This document shows, piece by piece, positions 7,455 to 14,846 of a DNA stretch of 24,598 nucleotides. Within the stretch, counting starts at the first letter, position 1. Each line of letters starts with the position of its first letter. Where the stretch lies: positions 1 to 24,598 of the forward strand of contig JAHFEN010000001.1 in assembly GCA_023248455.1 (NCBI GenBank), in the 5' to 3' direction. The notes beneath the pieces were generated by a model. It made no database searches. It had not been told where the DNA came from and saw nothing but the letters and a program-made list of their open reading frames with translations. Source of the DNA: Microcaldota archaeon. Its GTDB lineage: Archaea; Micrarchaeota; Micrarchaeia; Anstonellales; Anstonellaceae. The position numbers and the translations under genes are program-made.

Positions 7455-8039
7455 TTATTGAACCATTTCGGTATTTTTGAATAGGCCGCTGCTGCTTCGC
7501 TTTGCTTTTTCCGGTAATATATCGTTCCCGCATCTCCAATTTTTTTTGCATAGTTCTTTATTCGCAAGTAAAATGTTAATCCACCCTGCATACTCGTTTT
7601 CATCCCTGCACGCTATCAGACCCGGGCATTCGCCATGCGGGTCCATTCCTTCTTTAATAAAATGAGAGACCAGGGCCGGAATCCCAGCTTCCATTGCATC
7701 GAGCGTCTTGCTTGAGCTTCCAGCTCCGCTTTTTATAGATAGAAAATAGATCTCCGATGAGGCGACCATCTCACGGTAGTTTTTGACATTTTCCAGAATT
7801 TCAATACTAATGGCAGAATCTTCTTTCTGATACGATCTGATTTTTTTCCGCAAGGTTTCACCCGGGTTTATGCCCATTATCAGCACATTTGTATTAATCT
7901 TTATTTTGGGAAATACCTTTTCAATTGCATAATCTAGGTAGTCCCTATTCGGCTTGTAATCCCAGGGTCCTGATATTATTATTCCATACCTTTTCTTTGC
8001 CTTAATTTCTGCGGCGGGCTTCCTTAGAAATGGCAGCAC
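7455..8039 (-). CDS. Glycosyltransferase C-terminal half (GT-B donor domain), after in-frame TAG
   Basis: This 194-residue frame begins with GTG directly after the TAG that ends the N-terminal half, in the same reading frame. It carries the second Rossmann domain of a GT4-like glycosyltransferase: RYGIIISGPWDYKPNRDYLD is the usual strand and 'pN' loop, YREMVASSEIYFLSIKSGAG precedes the donor site, and SSSKTLDAMEAGIPALVSHF is the nucleotide-sugar region. A good internal Shine-Dalgarno (AAAGGAGGGTGA) lies 7-11 nt before the GTG, so the half could be made as a separate subunit. Alternatively it is the 3' part of a gene inactivated by a nonsense mutation, or of one read through at TAG. Base composition is AT-richer than uvrA and uvrB. 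The substrate is unknown. Confidence 0.75.
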   Translation of the reverse strand: MLPFLRKPAAEIKAKKRYGIIISGPWDYKPNRDYLDYAIEKVFPKIKINTNVLIMGINPGETLRKKIRSYQKEDSAISIEILENVKNYREMVASSEIYFLSIKSGAGSSSKTLDAMEAGIPALVSHFIKEGMDPHGECPGLIACRDENEYAGWINILLANKELCKKNWRCGNDILPEKAKRSSSGLFKNTEMVQ

Positions 8040-8708
8040 CTAGAATTCACCCTCCTTTAAACCTAGCCATCTGCCGTCCCTGCTGTTTATGAAAGCCAAT
8101 GTTTCGAATTTCCTTGCCATCTCCAATTCGAATCTCCTAGATATGAAACCATCGAGTTTCATCAAATAGCGTATGATCGGGTTATCTTCAACTTTTGACA
8201 AATTGCCATAAAGAAATGATATCGAGTCGCACAAATCCAAAATTTTATTCGGCTTCTTAATGTTCCTGAAATAGAGCCCGCCTAGGACTCCAAAGGCAAA
8301 TATGTGTTTTATATTCCCGGTTTCTATTATTTTGTATAGTTCTCTCTCCGCCCTTTGTGAATAATACGGTGAAAAAAACAGTGGGCTGCCGTATCTCAAG
8401 GCATTCCAGGCCATTCTTGTAAAAAATGGAATTTCCGGCAGTATTGACAAATTCCGAATTATATTGATTATATCGCTTGTGGATTGCATCCTGTCAAAAC
8501 CACAGTCAATCCGGTGTTCTTGTTTTATCGCGTTCCCCAGGTCTATCAATTCCTTTTTTCCCTTTTTTTCAAAAACATAGATGAACACTACATCATAGAT
8601 ACTGCTCAGGAATTTGATCTCGCCGCTTATGAGATTTCCATATCCTCCAATATACGGGTAATCATGCGCAAAAAATGCAACTTTAACCCTCTTATTTGCC
8701 TTTGTCAC
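8040..8708 (-). CDS. Glycosyltransferase N-terminal half (GT-B acceptor domain), ends at TAG
   Basis: The 222 residues start at GTG 8708 and overlap the end of uvrB by 17 bp, so translation is probably coupled to uvrB. The N-terminus VKVAFFAHDYPYIGGYGNLI is the typical first strand and glycine loop of GT4-type enzymes, and the end ETLAFINSRDGRWLGLKEGEF matches the 'SxRD..wL' segment that precedes the interdomain linker. It ends with TAG (8040-8042), immediately followed in frame by the C-terminal half, so together the two make one protein of normal length (about 416 residues). Composition is AT-richer than the flanking repair genes, suggesting a separate origin. Whether this is a pseudogene, a true split gene or a stop-codon readthrough gene is undecided. 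Confidence 0.75.
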   Translation of the reverse strand: MTKANKRVKVAFFAHDYPYIGGYGNLISGEIKFLSSIYDVVFIYVFEKKGKKELIDLGNAIKQEHRIDCGFDRMQSTSDIINIIRNLSILPEIPFFTRMAWNALRYGSPLFFSPYYSQRAERELYKIIETGNIKHIFAFGVLGGLYFRNIKKPNKILDLCDSISFLYGNLSKVEDNPIIRYLMKLDGFISRRFELEMARKFETLAFINSRDGRWLGLKEGEF

Positions 8709-10683
8709 GGTTCTTTTCCCCCTTTATAGATGTTTTCTTGCCCCGGGGTTTCCCCTTTCCAATTGTTCTTTGCACATCCAGCAGCTGGTCGCGGAGCTCG
8801 ATCGCCCTCTCAAAGTCAAGGTCCTCCGCTGCCTTCTGCATCTCCATCTCAAGGTTGATTGAAAGGGCCCGCAGGTCCGCCATCCCCAACTTCTTTTCAT
8901 CCTCCTTGAGCTCAAGCTGCGAGGCGCCAACATTCTTCTGTATTGTTTTGGGCGTGATACCGTGCTTTCTGTTGAAGTCTTCCTGCACCATCCTCCTACG
9001 ATCAGTTTCGCGCATAGCTGCGTCAATCGCCTCTGTTCTCTTGTCGCAGTAAAGTATCACAGTGCCGTTGACGTTGCGGGCCGCACGCCCAATAGTCTGG
9101 ACAAGGGAGGTCTCATTCCTCAAAAAGCCCTCCTTGTCCGCATCCAATATTGCCACAAGCGACACTTCAGGTATGTCCAATCCCTCTCGCAAAAGGTTGA
9201 TCCCCACCAGGCAGTCGAATTCCCCCAGCCGAAGCCTCCTGATTATTTCAGTTCTTTCCAATGTCTCGATTTCCGAATGCAGGTAGCGCACCTTGATCCC
9301 CTTCTGGGTCATGTAGTCCGTCAAATCCTCGGACATCCTCTTGGTGAGCGTGGTGACAAGCGTCCTCTCGCCATTCTGAGCCCGAAGCTGCACCTCCCTC
9401 ATCAAATCATCGATCTGCCCCTTGGACGGGCGGATGGAGATCTGCGGGTCCAAAAGTCCGGTTGGGCGGACAAGCTGCTCCACCACCTGGAAAGAGTGCT
9501 CACGCTCGTATACCGATGGCGTGGCAGAAACAAATACCACATTTTTCAGGTAATTCTCGAATTCCTCATATTTGAGGGGCCGGTTGTCGTATGCGCAGGG
9601 CAGCCGAAAGCCGTAGTCAATCAGGTTTTTCTTGCGAGTGTGGTCGCCGTGGTACATCCCATGCAGCTGGGGTACGGTCACGTGCGATTCGTCAATCACG
9701 ATGAGCGCGTCATCGGGCAGGAAATCCATGAGCGAATAGGGCGGCTGGCCCGGAGAACGGCCGTCAAAGTGCCGCGAATAATTCTCAATGCCCTTGCAAT
9801 AGCCAAGCTCTTCTATGAGCTCCAAATCGTAATTCGTCCTTGTCTTGAGCCTGTGCGCCTCAAGGTCTGAAAGCTCGGGCAACCTCTGCCCCAGTTCGGT
9901 CCGGATGTCGCGAAGCGCCCGCTCGCGCGTTCCCATCGGAACGATGTAGTGCTTGGCAGGGAAAATCCGCACCTCCTCCAGCTCTTCCAGGGTTTTTGCT
10001 GAAACCGGCTCAAGCACCTGTATTTTCTCCACCACGTCCCCATTCAATATTACGCGTATTATTTCCTGCTGGTAGCCAGGAACCACGTCGATGGTGTCGC
10101 CCTTCGCCCGGAAAACCCCTGGCTTGAGCTCAAACTCGTTCCGTTCATACTGTATTGAAATAAGCGAGGCAAGAAGGGATGATCGCACCACGGTTGCGCC
10201 CTTCCGAACATCCAGCGACATATCCAGCCATTCTTTTGGCGAGCCAAGCCCGTAAATGCATGAAACCGTGGAAACAATGACAGCAGGGCCAGGTGACAGC
10301 AGGTACGCAGTGGACTGAAGCCGCAGCCTCTCGATTTTCTCGTTTATCTGCGCATCCTTCTCTATGTACGTGTCGGTCTGCGGTATGTAGCTTTCGGGCT
10401 GGTAGTAGTCATAATAAGAGACAAAGTAGCCAACTTTGTTTTTCGGGAAGAACAGCTTGAATTCCGAGTAAAGCTGCGCTGCAAGTGTCTTGTTGTGCGA
10501 AATCACCAGGCAGGTCTTCCCTGTTTTCGCTATGAGATTGGCAACCGTGTAAGTTTTGCCAGAGCCGGTGACTCCAAGCAGCGTCTGCATTCCCTTTGCT
10601 CTAACTCCTGAAACCAGCTTTTCAATCGCCTCAGGCTGGTCGCCTGCCGGCTCGAAGGGCGCCTCTAGCTTGTAATTGAGCAT
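8692..10683 (-). CDS. uvrB: Excinuclease ABC subunit UvrB
   Basis: UvrB is the helicase-like damage verifier that takes over from UvrA and recruits UvrC. The 663 residues include Walker A GVTGSGKT (37-44), the damage-probing beta-hairpin region near 91-115 (YYDYYQPESYIPQTDTYIEK), a DEAD-type motif LIVIDESH near 335, VSATPS, and helicase motif VI QTIGRAARN. A C-terminal UVR motif (AAEDLDFERAIELRDQLLDV) contacts UvrC. Length and order are standard. The tail is basic (GKPRGKKTSIKGEKNRDKGK). ATG 10683 follows a TATA-like ACTATAAGATTAA by about 35 bp. The divergent aminotransferase starts 73 bp away, and the glycosyltransferase gene overlaps the 3' end. Confidence 0.97.
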   Translation of the reverse strand: MLNYKLEAPFEPAGDQPEAIEKLVSGVRAKGMQTLLGVTGSGKTYTVANLIAKTGKTCLVISHNKTLAAQLYSEFKLFFPKNKVGYFVSYYDYYQPESYIPQTDTYIEKDAQINEKIERLRLQSTAYLLSPGPAVIVSTVSCIYGLGSPKEWLDMSLDVRKGATVVRSSLLASLISIQYERNEFELKPGVFRAKGDTIDVVPGYQQEIIRVILNGDVVEKIQVLEPVSAKTLEELEEVRIFPAKHYIVPMGTRERALRDIRTELGQRLPELSDLEAHRLKTRTNYDLELIEELGYCKGIENYSRHFDGRSPGQPPYSLMDFLPDDALIVIDESHVTVPQLHGMYHGDHTRKKNLIDYGFRLPCAYDNRPLKYEEFENYLKNVVFVSATPSVYEREHSFQVVEQLVRPTGLLDPQISIRPSKGQIDDLMREVQLRAQNGERTLVTTLTKRMSEDLTDYMTQKGIKVRYLHSEIETLERTEIIRRLRLGEFDCLVGINLLREGLDIPEVSLVAILDADKEGFLRNETSLVQTIGRAARNVNGTVILYCDKRTEAIDAAMRETDRRRMVQEDFNRKHGITPKTIQKNVGASQLELKEDEKKLGMADLRALSINLEMEMQKAAEDLDFERAIELRDQLLDVQRTIGKGKPRGKKTSIKGEKNRDKGK

Positions 10684-10710
10684 CGCTTGTTTTCAGCCTG
10701 CCCCTGTTTT

Positions 10711-10724
10711 TTAATCTTATAGTC
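10711..10724. promoter_or_regulatory. AT-rich core promoter shared by uvrB and the aminotransferase gene
   Basis: The 73-bp divergent spacer has one AT-rich block, TTAATCTTATAGTC. On the minus strand ACTATAAGATTAA is about 35 bp from the uvrB ATG, and on the plus strand CTTATAG is about 37 bp from ATG 10757. One element probably serves both directions. Confidence 0.45.
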
Positions 10725-10756
10725 TGAAATTTGGCTACAGATGGGGAGATGTTGCC

Positions 10757-11812
10757 ATGAGATTGCTTACACCCGGCCCGGTCGAGCTTGCAGACCCTAT
10801 CCGCCTGTCGCAGAGCCAGGAGATGATTTACCACAGGGGGCCTGAAATCAAGGTGCTTATAGGCAATATCGTCCCACGCCTCAAGAAGGATTTCAACGCT
10901 GACCATGTTTTCCTGGTGAGCGGCTCGGGCACAGCCGGCATAGAGATGGGGTTTGCCAACCTTACCACGCCCATTGACAAGGCGCTAGTGCTTGCCAACG
11001 GCATATTCGGGGACAAGCTGGGCTCGTGCGCCAAGGTGTTCTGCAATGCGCAGGTGGAAAAGCTGCCCCTTGGCAAGGGCTGGTCGCTTGAGCTCGCAAA
11101 GGAGCTCATTGACAAATCGGGGGCAACAGTTTTCGCAATGGTCTACAACGAGACCTCAACAGGCGTGCTGAATGACGCTAAGGCAGTCTGCAAATACGCA
11201 AAGAGCAAGGGGATGGTGACCATTCTCGATGCAGTGTCAGCATGGGCGGCAGCGCCCCTTGATATAAATGAGTTCGGAGTGGACTTTGCTGCGACAGGCT
11301 CTCAAAAAGCAATGGGCGCTGCCCCTGGCATGGGAATAGTGGCGCTTACAGACGCAGCAATGAAGCGGGCAGAGTCGATCACTGCCAGAAGCTTCTATCT
11401 TGACATGAAAAAGTACAGGAAGGACATGGAAAACAGCCAGACTCCTTTCACGCCTGCGGTTTCAGTGCTCTTTTCAATGAAGGCAGCGCTGGACTACATT
11501 GACGCCCGGGGCGGATTCGACGTCCACCGCAAAAAACACCAAGCAGCGGCAGAAAAGTCGCGGACGTTCGTGGAGAGCATGGGCTACAAGGTTTTCGCAG
11601 AGCCTGGGTTCTATTCGCCCACAATCACAGGTTTCATCCTCGAAAATGCGGATGACATAAGAAAGCAGCTGCGCGAAAAATACCAGCTCGTCACTGCACG
11701 GGACTTTGGAGAACTGCAGGGAAAATTCTTCAGGGTTTGCCACATCGGGAACTTTGACGACGCGCACCTTGATTACGCGTTCGATGCAATCAGGAAAGTT
11801 TTGGGCAAATAA
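10757..11812 (+). CDS. Class V PLP aminotransferase (phosphoserine / serine-pyruvate type)
   Basis: A 351-residue pyridoxal-phosphate enzyme of the alanine-glyoxylate / serine-pyruvate group. It opens with LLTPGPVEL, the family N-terminus. SGSGTAGIEM (about 55-64) contacts the cofactor phosphate, Asp158 in ILDAVSAWAA binds the pyridine nitrogen, and Lys184 in GSQKAMGAAPGMG forms the Schiff base. It lies 13 bp upstream of a phosphoglycerate dehydrogenase gene. In several archaea enzymes of this class, rather than a classical SerC, aminate 3-phosphohydroxypyruvate, so the likely job is the second step of serine synthesis. A role in glyoxylate-to-glycine transamination remains possible. ATG 10757 is preceded by GGGGAG at 10742-10747. 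Confidence 0.9.
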   Translation: MRLLTPGPVELADPIRLSQSQEMIYHRGPEIKVLIGNIVPRLKKDFNADHVFLVSGSGTAGIEMGFANLTTPIDKALVLANGIFGDKLGSCAKVFCNAQVEKLPLGKGWSLELAKELIDKSGATVFAMVYNETSTGVLNDAKAVCKYAKSKGMVTILDAVSAWAAAPLDINEFGVDFAATGSQKAMGAAPGMGIVALTDAAMKRAESITARSFYLDMKKYRKDMENSQTPFTPAVSVLFSMKAALDYIDARGGFDVHRKKHQAAAEKSRTFVESMGYKVFAEPGFYSPTITGFILENADDIRKQLREKYQLVTARDFGELQGKFFRVCHIGNFDDAHLDYAFDAIRKVLGK

Positions 11813-11825
11813 TCTTTGGGATTTT

Positions 11826-12704
11826 ATGAAAATCGTCATTGCAGACAACATGGAAATGGATGTGGTTGCCGAAATACGGAAGCTCGGGCACGTGGTATTG
11901 GCGCCAAACGACATTTTGGCTGAAATAAAGGACGCCGAAATACTTGTTGTCCGAAGCTCCACACAGGTGGCCGGAAAGCTTCTTTCCCATGCGCACAAGC
12001 TCAGGATAGTCGCCCGTGCAGGGGTTGGCCTGGACAATGTGGACAAGGCAGCCTGCGAAAAGAGGGGCATAAAGGTGCTAAATACGCCCGGGGCTTCCTC
12101 AAACGCGGTTGCCGAACTTGCCATAGGGTTGATGTTCGCTGTTAGCAGGAAAATCGCCAAAGCTGATGCCAGCATGAAAAACAAGACCTGGATAAAAAAG
12201 GAGCTCGTAGGCACCGAGCTTGAAGGGAAAACGCTCGGAATAGTGGGGCTTGGGCGGATCGGCTCGCTTTTGGCGATCAAGGCAAATGCCCTGGGCATGA
12301 ATATAATCTATTACGACCCTCACACATCAGTTTCCACACTTGGCACGCCTGTCAACCTGGAGAGCATCATGGCAATGTCAGATTACATCAGCCTTCATGT
12401 CCCTTTAGCGCCAGAAACGCGCGAGCTCATCAACCCATCCGCAATCGCAAAGATGAAGAAAACCGCGGTGCTGATAAACACCGCCCGCGGGGGTCTGGTG
12501 GATGAAGAGGCGCTTTATTCTGCCATAAAGGAAGGCAAAATAGCGGGGGCTGCACTGGATGTCTATCCCGAGGAGCCCTACATGGGCAAACTTTGCGAGC
12601 TTGACACCATAGTTCTCACCCCTCACATCGCTGGAAACACCAAAGAGGCGCAGATGCGCATCGGCAAAGAGCTAGTCGAATCCCTGAAAAAAGAGTTGAA
12701 GTGA
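11826..12704 (+). CDS. serA: D-3-phosphoglycerate dehydrogenase, short form
   Basis: This enzyme oxidises 3-phosphoglycerate to 3-phosphohydroxypyruvate, the first step of serine synthesis. The 292 residues hold the D-2-hydroxyacid dehydrogenase core: RAGVGLDNVD (64-73), the NAD-binding GLGRIG (141-146), YYDPH with Asp164, the catalytic Arg221 in NTARGG, the acidic pair in DVYPEEP (about 249-250) and His267 in LTPHIAG. There is no C-terminal ASB or ACT regulatory domain, so serine feedback through ACT is not expected. The frame is open 40 codons upstream inside the aminotransferase gene, but ATG 11826 gives the family N-terminus (MKIVIADNM) 13 bp after that gene's stop. A related hydroxyacid dehydrogenase is possible, but the neighbours favour SerA. 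Confidence 0.9.
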   Translation: MKIVIADNMEMDVVAEIRKLGHVVLAPNDILAEIKDAEILVVRSSTQVAGKLLSHAHKLRIVARAGVGLDNVDKAACEKRGIKVLNTPGASSNAVAELAIGLMFAVSRKIAKADASMKNKTWIKKELVGTELEGKTLGIVGLGRIGSLLAIKANALGMNIIYYDPHTSVSTLGTPVNLESIMAMSDYISLHVPLAPETRELINPSAIAKMKKTAVLINTARGGLVDEEALYSAIKEGKIAGAALDVYPEEPYMGKLCELDTIVLTPHIAGNTKEAQMRIGKELVESLKKELK

Positions 12705-12763
12705 ATATCCGCACAAAAGCCAGCTTCGGAATAAAAGCTGGCGCACCCGGAGTTGAAGTGAAT
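12693..12763 (+). repeat. 14-bp direct repeat flanking a hairpin insert between serA and serS
   Basis: GAGTTGAAGTGAAT occurs exactly at 12693-12706 and again at 12750-12763. Between the copies lies a 43-bp segment holding the perfect 8-bp stem GCCAGCTT / AAGCTGGC (12719-12726 and 12735-12742). Copy 1 spans the serA stop codon, and copy 2 supplies the bases up to the serS ATG. Removing one copy plus the insert would put the serA TGA directly against the serS ATG. Confidence 0.75.
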
Positions 12764-14021
12764 GCTGTCTCTAAAATTGATCAGGGATGATCCGTCCATA
12801 CTCGAAAGAAGCCTCAGGCAAAGGGGGCAGGAGGCCGAGCCTGTGAAAAAGCTTGTGGAGCTTGACAAGAAATGGCGGCACCTCAAAGGCGAGGCTGACA
12901 AGCTGAAAGGAGAAAAGAATGCGATTTCGCTCACAATTTCCGAAGCAAAGAAAAAAGGCGGGAATATCGAGCCGATTGTGAAAAAGACCAAGGAGCTATC
13001 CGAGGGTATCGCGACGCTTGACGCAAAGGCAGAGAAGCTTGAGGTGCAAATGGCCGAAATCCTGCTAACGGTCGCAAACATCCCTGACAATTCCGTCCCA
13101 TTGGGAAAAAGCGAGGCGGACAACCCGGAAGTGCGAAAGTGGGGTGAGCCCCGGAAGGACAGCAAGTCCGCAAAGCCTCACTACGAGGTTGCTGAGAAAA
13201 GCCTGATTGACTTTGAGCGCGGGGCAAAAGTTGCTGGCCACCGCTTTGTTGTGCTGAAGGGGCTTGCCGCGCGCCTGGAGCGCTCTCTTGTCAATTTCAT
13301 GCTGGATCTGCAGGTCATGAACGGCTACGCTGAAGTCCTGCCCCCTTTCCTTGTGAATTCGAAAACAATGACTGGAACAGGCCAGCTTCCAAAATTCGCT
13401 GAAGAGCTCTACAGGTGCAGGGACGATGACCTTTGGCTGGTTCCAACTGCCGAGGTGCCTGTTACCAACCTCTTTTCCGGGGAAATACTCGAGGAATCCG
13501 CCCTGCCCATGAAATTCTGCGCCTATACGCCCTGTTTCCGGAGGGAGGCAGGCTCCTACCAGAAGGACATAAAGGGAATCATGCGCCAGCACCAGTTTGA
13601 CAAGGTGGAGCTTGTGAAATTCACTCTTCCCGAGCAGTCTTCTGCGGAACTGGAAACCCTGACCAGGAATGCGGAGTCTGTTCTCCAAAAGCTTGAGCTT
13701 CCCTACCGCGTCATCGAGCTTTGCACTGCAGACCTAGGATTCGCTTCAGCAAAAACGTATGACATAGAGGTGTGGCTGCCCTCCCAGGACAAGTACCGTG
13801 AAATATCATCATGCTCAAACTGCACTGATTTCCAGGCCCGCCGCGCCAACATACGGTTCCGCCGCGCAGGCAAAATGGAATTCGTGCACACGCTCAACGG
13901 CAGCGGAATCGCGGTTGGAAGGACAATGATTGCCATAATGGAAAACTACCAGGACGGGAACGGCTTCACCGTGCCAAAAGCGCTCCGCGACTACATGCGA
14001 TGCGACAGGGTGGATTTCTAA
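12762..14021 (+). CDS. serS: Seryl-tRNA synthetase
   Basis: This class II synthetase attaches serine to tRNA-Ser (and to tRNA-Sec where present). The 419 residues start with MLSLKLIRDDPSILERSLRQ and the long antiparallel coiled-coil arm (about 25-100) that grips the tRNA. The catalytic core shows the TAEVP loop (VPTAEVPVTN, about 227), motif 2 CFRREAGSYQKDIKGIMRQH (about 256-275) and motif 3 GIAVGRTMIAIMENYQ (about 382-397). It is the common bacterial/eukaryotic/archaeal type, not the rare methanogen SerRS. It follows the two serine-synthesis genes, so synthesis and use of serine appear to be co-expressed. A hairpin insert separates it from serA. Confidence 0.96.
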   Translation: MLSLKLIRDDPSILERSLRQRGQEAEPVKKLVELDKKWRHLKGEADKLKGEKNAISLTISEAKKKGGNIEPIVKKTKELSEGIATLDAKAEKLEVQMAEILLTVANIPDNSVPLGKSEADNPEVRKWGEPRKDSKSAKPHYEVAEKSLIDFERGAKVAGHRFVVLKGLAARLERSLVNFMLDLQVMNGYAEVLPPFLVNSKTMTGTGQLPKFAEELYRCRDDDLWLVPTAEVPVTNLFSGEILEESALPMKFCAYTPCFRREAGSYQKDIKGIMRQHQFDKVELVKFTLPEQSSAELETLTRNAESVLQKLELPYRVIELCTADLGFASAKTYDIEVWLPSQDKYREISSCSNCTDFQARRANIRFRRAGKMEFVHTLNGSGIAVGRTMIAIMENYQDGNGFTVPKALRDYMRCDRVDF

Positions 14022-14049
14022 GCTGGCTGGCTCGCAGGTGAAAGAACAA

Positions 14050-14841
14050 ATGGGCGATTATGATACTGAAAGCACTGGATTGCCCTTGACTACCCTGCTT
14101 GCGATCGGTTCGTTGCTTTTTCTGTATATATTCGTCCTCCAGCCGCTTCTTGCCTGGGCGGACGAAAACCCTTTGCTGTTCATGGCAATGTTCGGCATAA
14201 CCGTGATCCTCCTCTGCTTTTTTGTCATTTCATATCTGGCGATTAAACTTCGTGAGGGAGCGGGAAGGCCGGGCGGACCCGATGTCGGCGGAGTAATGTA
14301 CAAGCCCTCCGAACCATCCGGAATAACTGGGCTTTTTTCGGCATTGAAACCGCCTCTTGTGTCTGGTAGCGCCAGAAAGCACCGCGGATTCCACACTTAC
14401 TATCCAACAGGCATTGAAAAAAAAGTGAATGAATCAGAAAAGGAAGCCAGCAATGAAAAAGCCAGCTTTAGCCTTCCGGATGAAGTTGCCGAAACAATAA
14501 GGAAATTTAAGCCACCCGAAAATTATGGTGGCGCATCTGGCTACGGGCTTGCTCTTATGGAAAAGCTCAAGAAGGCCTTCCCGCCCCTGGCCATTGAAAT
14601 GCATCTTGACAATTCGCATCCCATGCTAAACGTAGAGGAAATTGCCATTGAGCTTCTAACGCATTACGAGGCTCTTCATCCTGATGCCCTGCTTGAAAAA
14701 TGCCAAAAATATTCCCCCAAATACCGGTTTCTAATCGCAATTATCCTTGAGCCGCGTTTCGGAGAGGATAAATATGAAAAAACGCTTTCAGGGCTGGAAA
14801 AAGAGTTCGATAGCTTGGCGATTGTGCTCAAATACACGTAG
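14050..14841 (+). CDS. Two-helix membrane protein with a degenerate PD-(D/E)XK-like domain
   Basis: A 263-residue protein with two N-terminal membrane helices (about 11-35 and 42-66, connected by DENPLL), then a Gly/Pro-rich linker and a charged segment. The C-terminal domain (about 155-263) faces the cytoplasm if the linker does. That domain resembles, from memory, archaeal restriction-endonuclease-like proteins in which '..RPDIVI..IAIEIK..' carries the catalytic Asp and Glu-x-Lys. Here the matching stretch is SHPMLNVEEIAIELLTHY, so Asp and Lys are replaced and the domain is probably inactive. The following LLEKCQKYSPKYRFLIAIIL and EPRFGEDKY phrases also fit. ATG 14050 is chosen because AGGTGA precedes it by 8 nt; an in-frame GTG lies four codons upstream. 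It is 28 bp after serS and 5 bp from the convergent Mre11-like gene. Confidence 0.7.
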   Translation: MGDYDTESTGLPLTTLLAIGSLLFLYIFVLQPLLAWADENPLLFMAMFGITVILLCFFVISYLAIKLREGAGRPGGPDVGGVMYKPSEPSGITGLFSALKPPLVSGSARKHRGFHTYYPTGIEKKVNESEKEASNEKASFSLPDEVAETIRKFKPPENYGGASGYGLALMEKLKKAFPPLAIEMHLDNSHPMLNVEEIAIELLTHYEALHPDALLEKCQKYSPKYRFLIAIILEPRFGEDKYEKTLSGLEKEFDSLAIVLKYT

Positions 14842-14846
14842 GCATC

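Noticed and set aside
8040..8042. Genome-wide recoding of TAG as pyrrolysine
   Set aside because: TAG is the natural stop of other intact genes here (14050-14841 and the aquaporin), so global recoding is not supported; local readthrough remains open.
8962..9870. 302-codon plus-strand frame inside uvrB
   Set aside because: Antisense shadow of uvrB; no promoter or SD, and no recognisable motif, while uvrB is intact on the other strand.
11474..12298. Long minus-strand frame across the aminotransferase and serA genes
   Set aside because: Antisense to two well-conserved genes and spans their junction; composition reflects the complementary codons.
14457..14470. Second copy of the serA-serS hairpin arm (AAAAGCCAGCTT)
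   Set aside because: A 12-base match inside coding sequence without the partner arm or flanking repeats; chance is sufficient.
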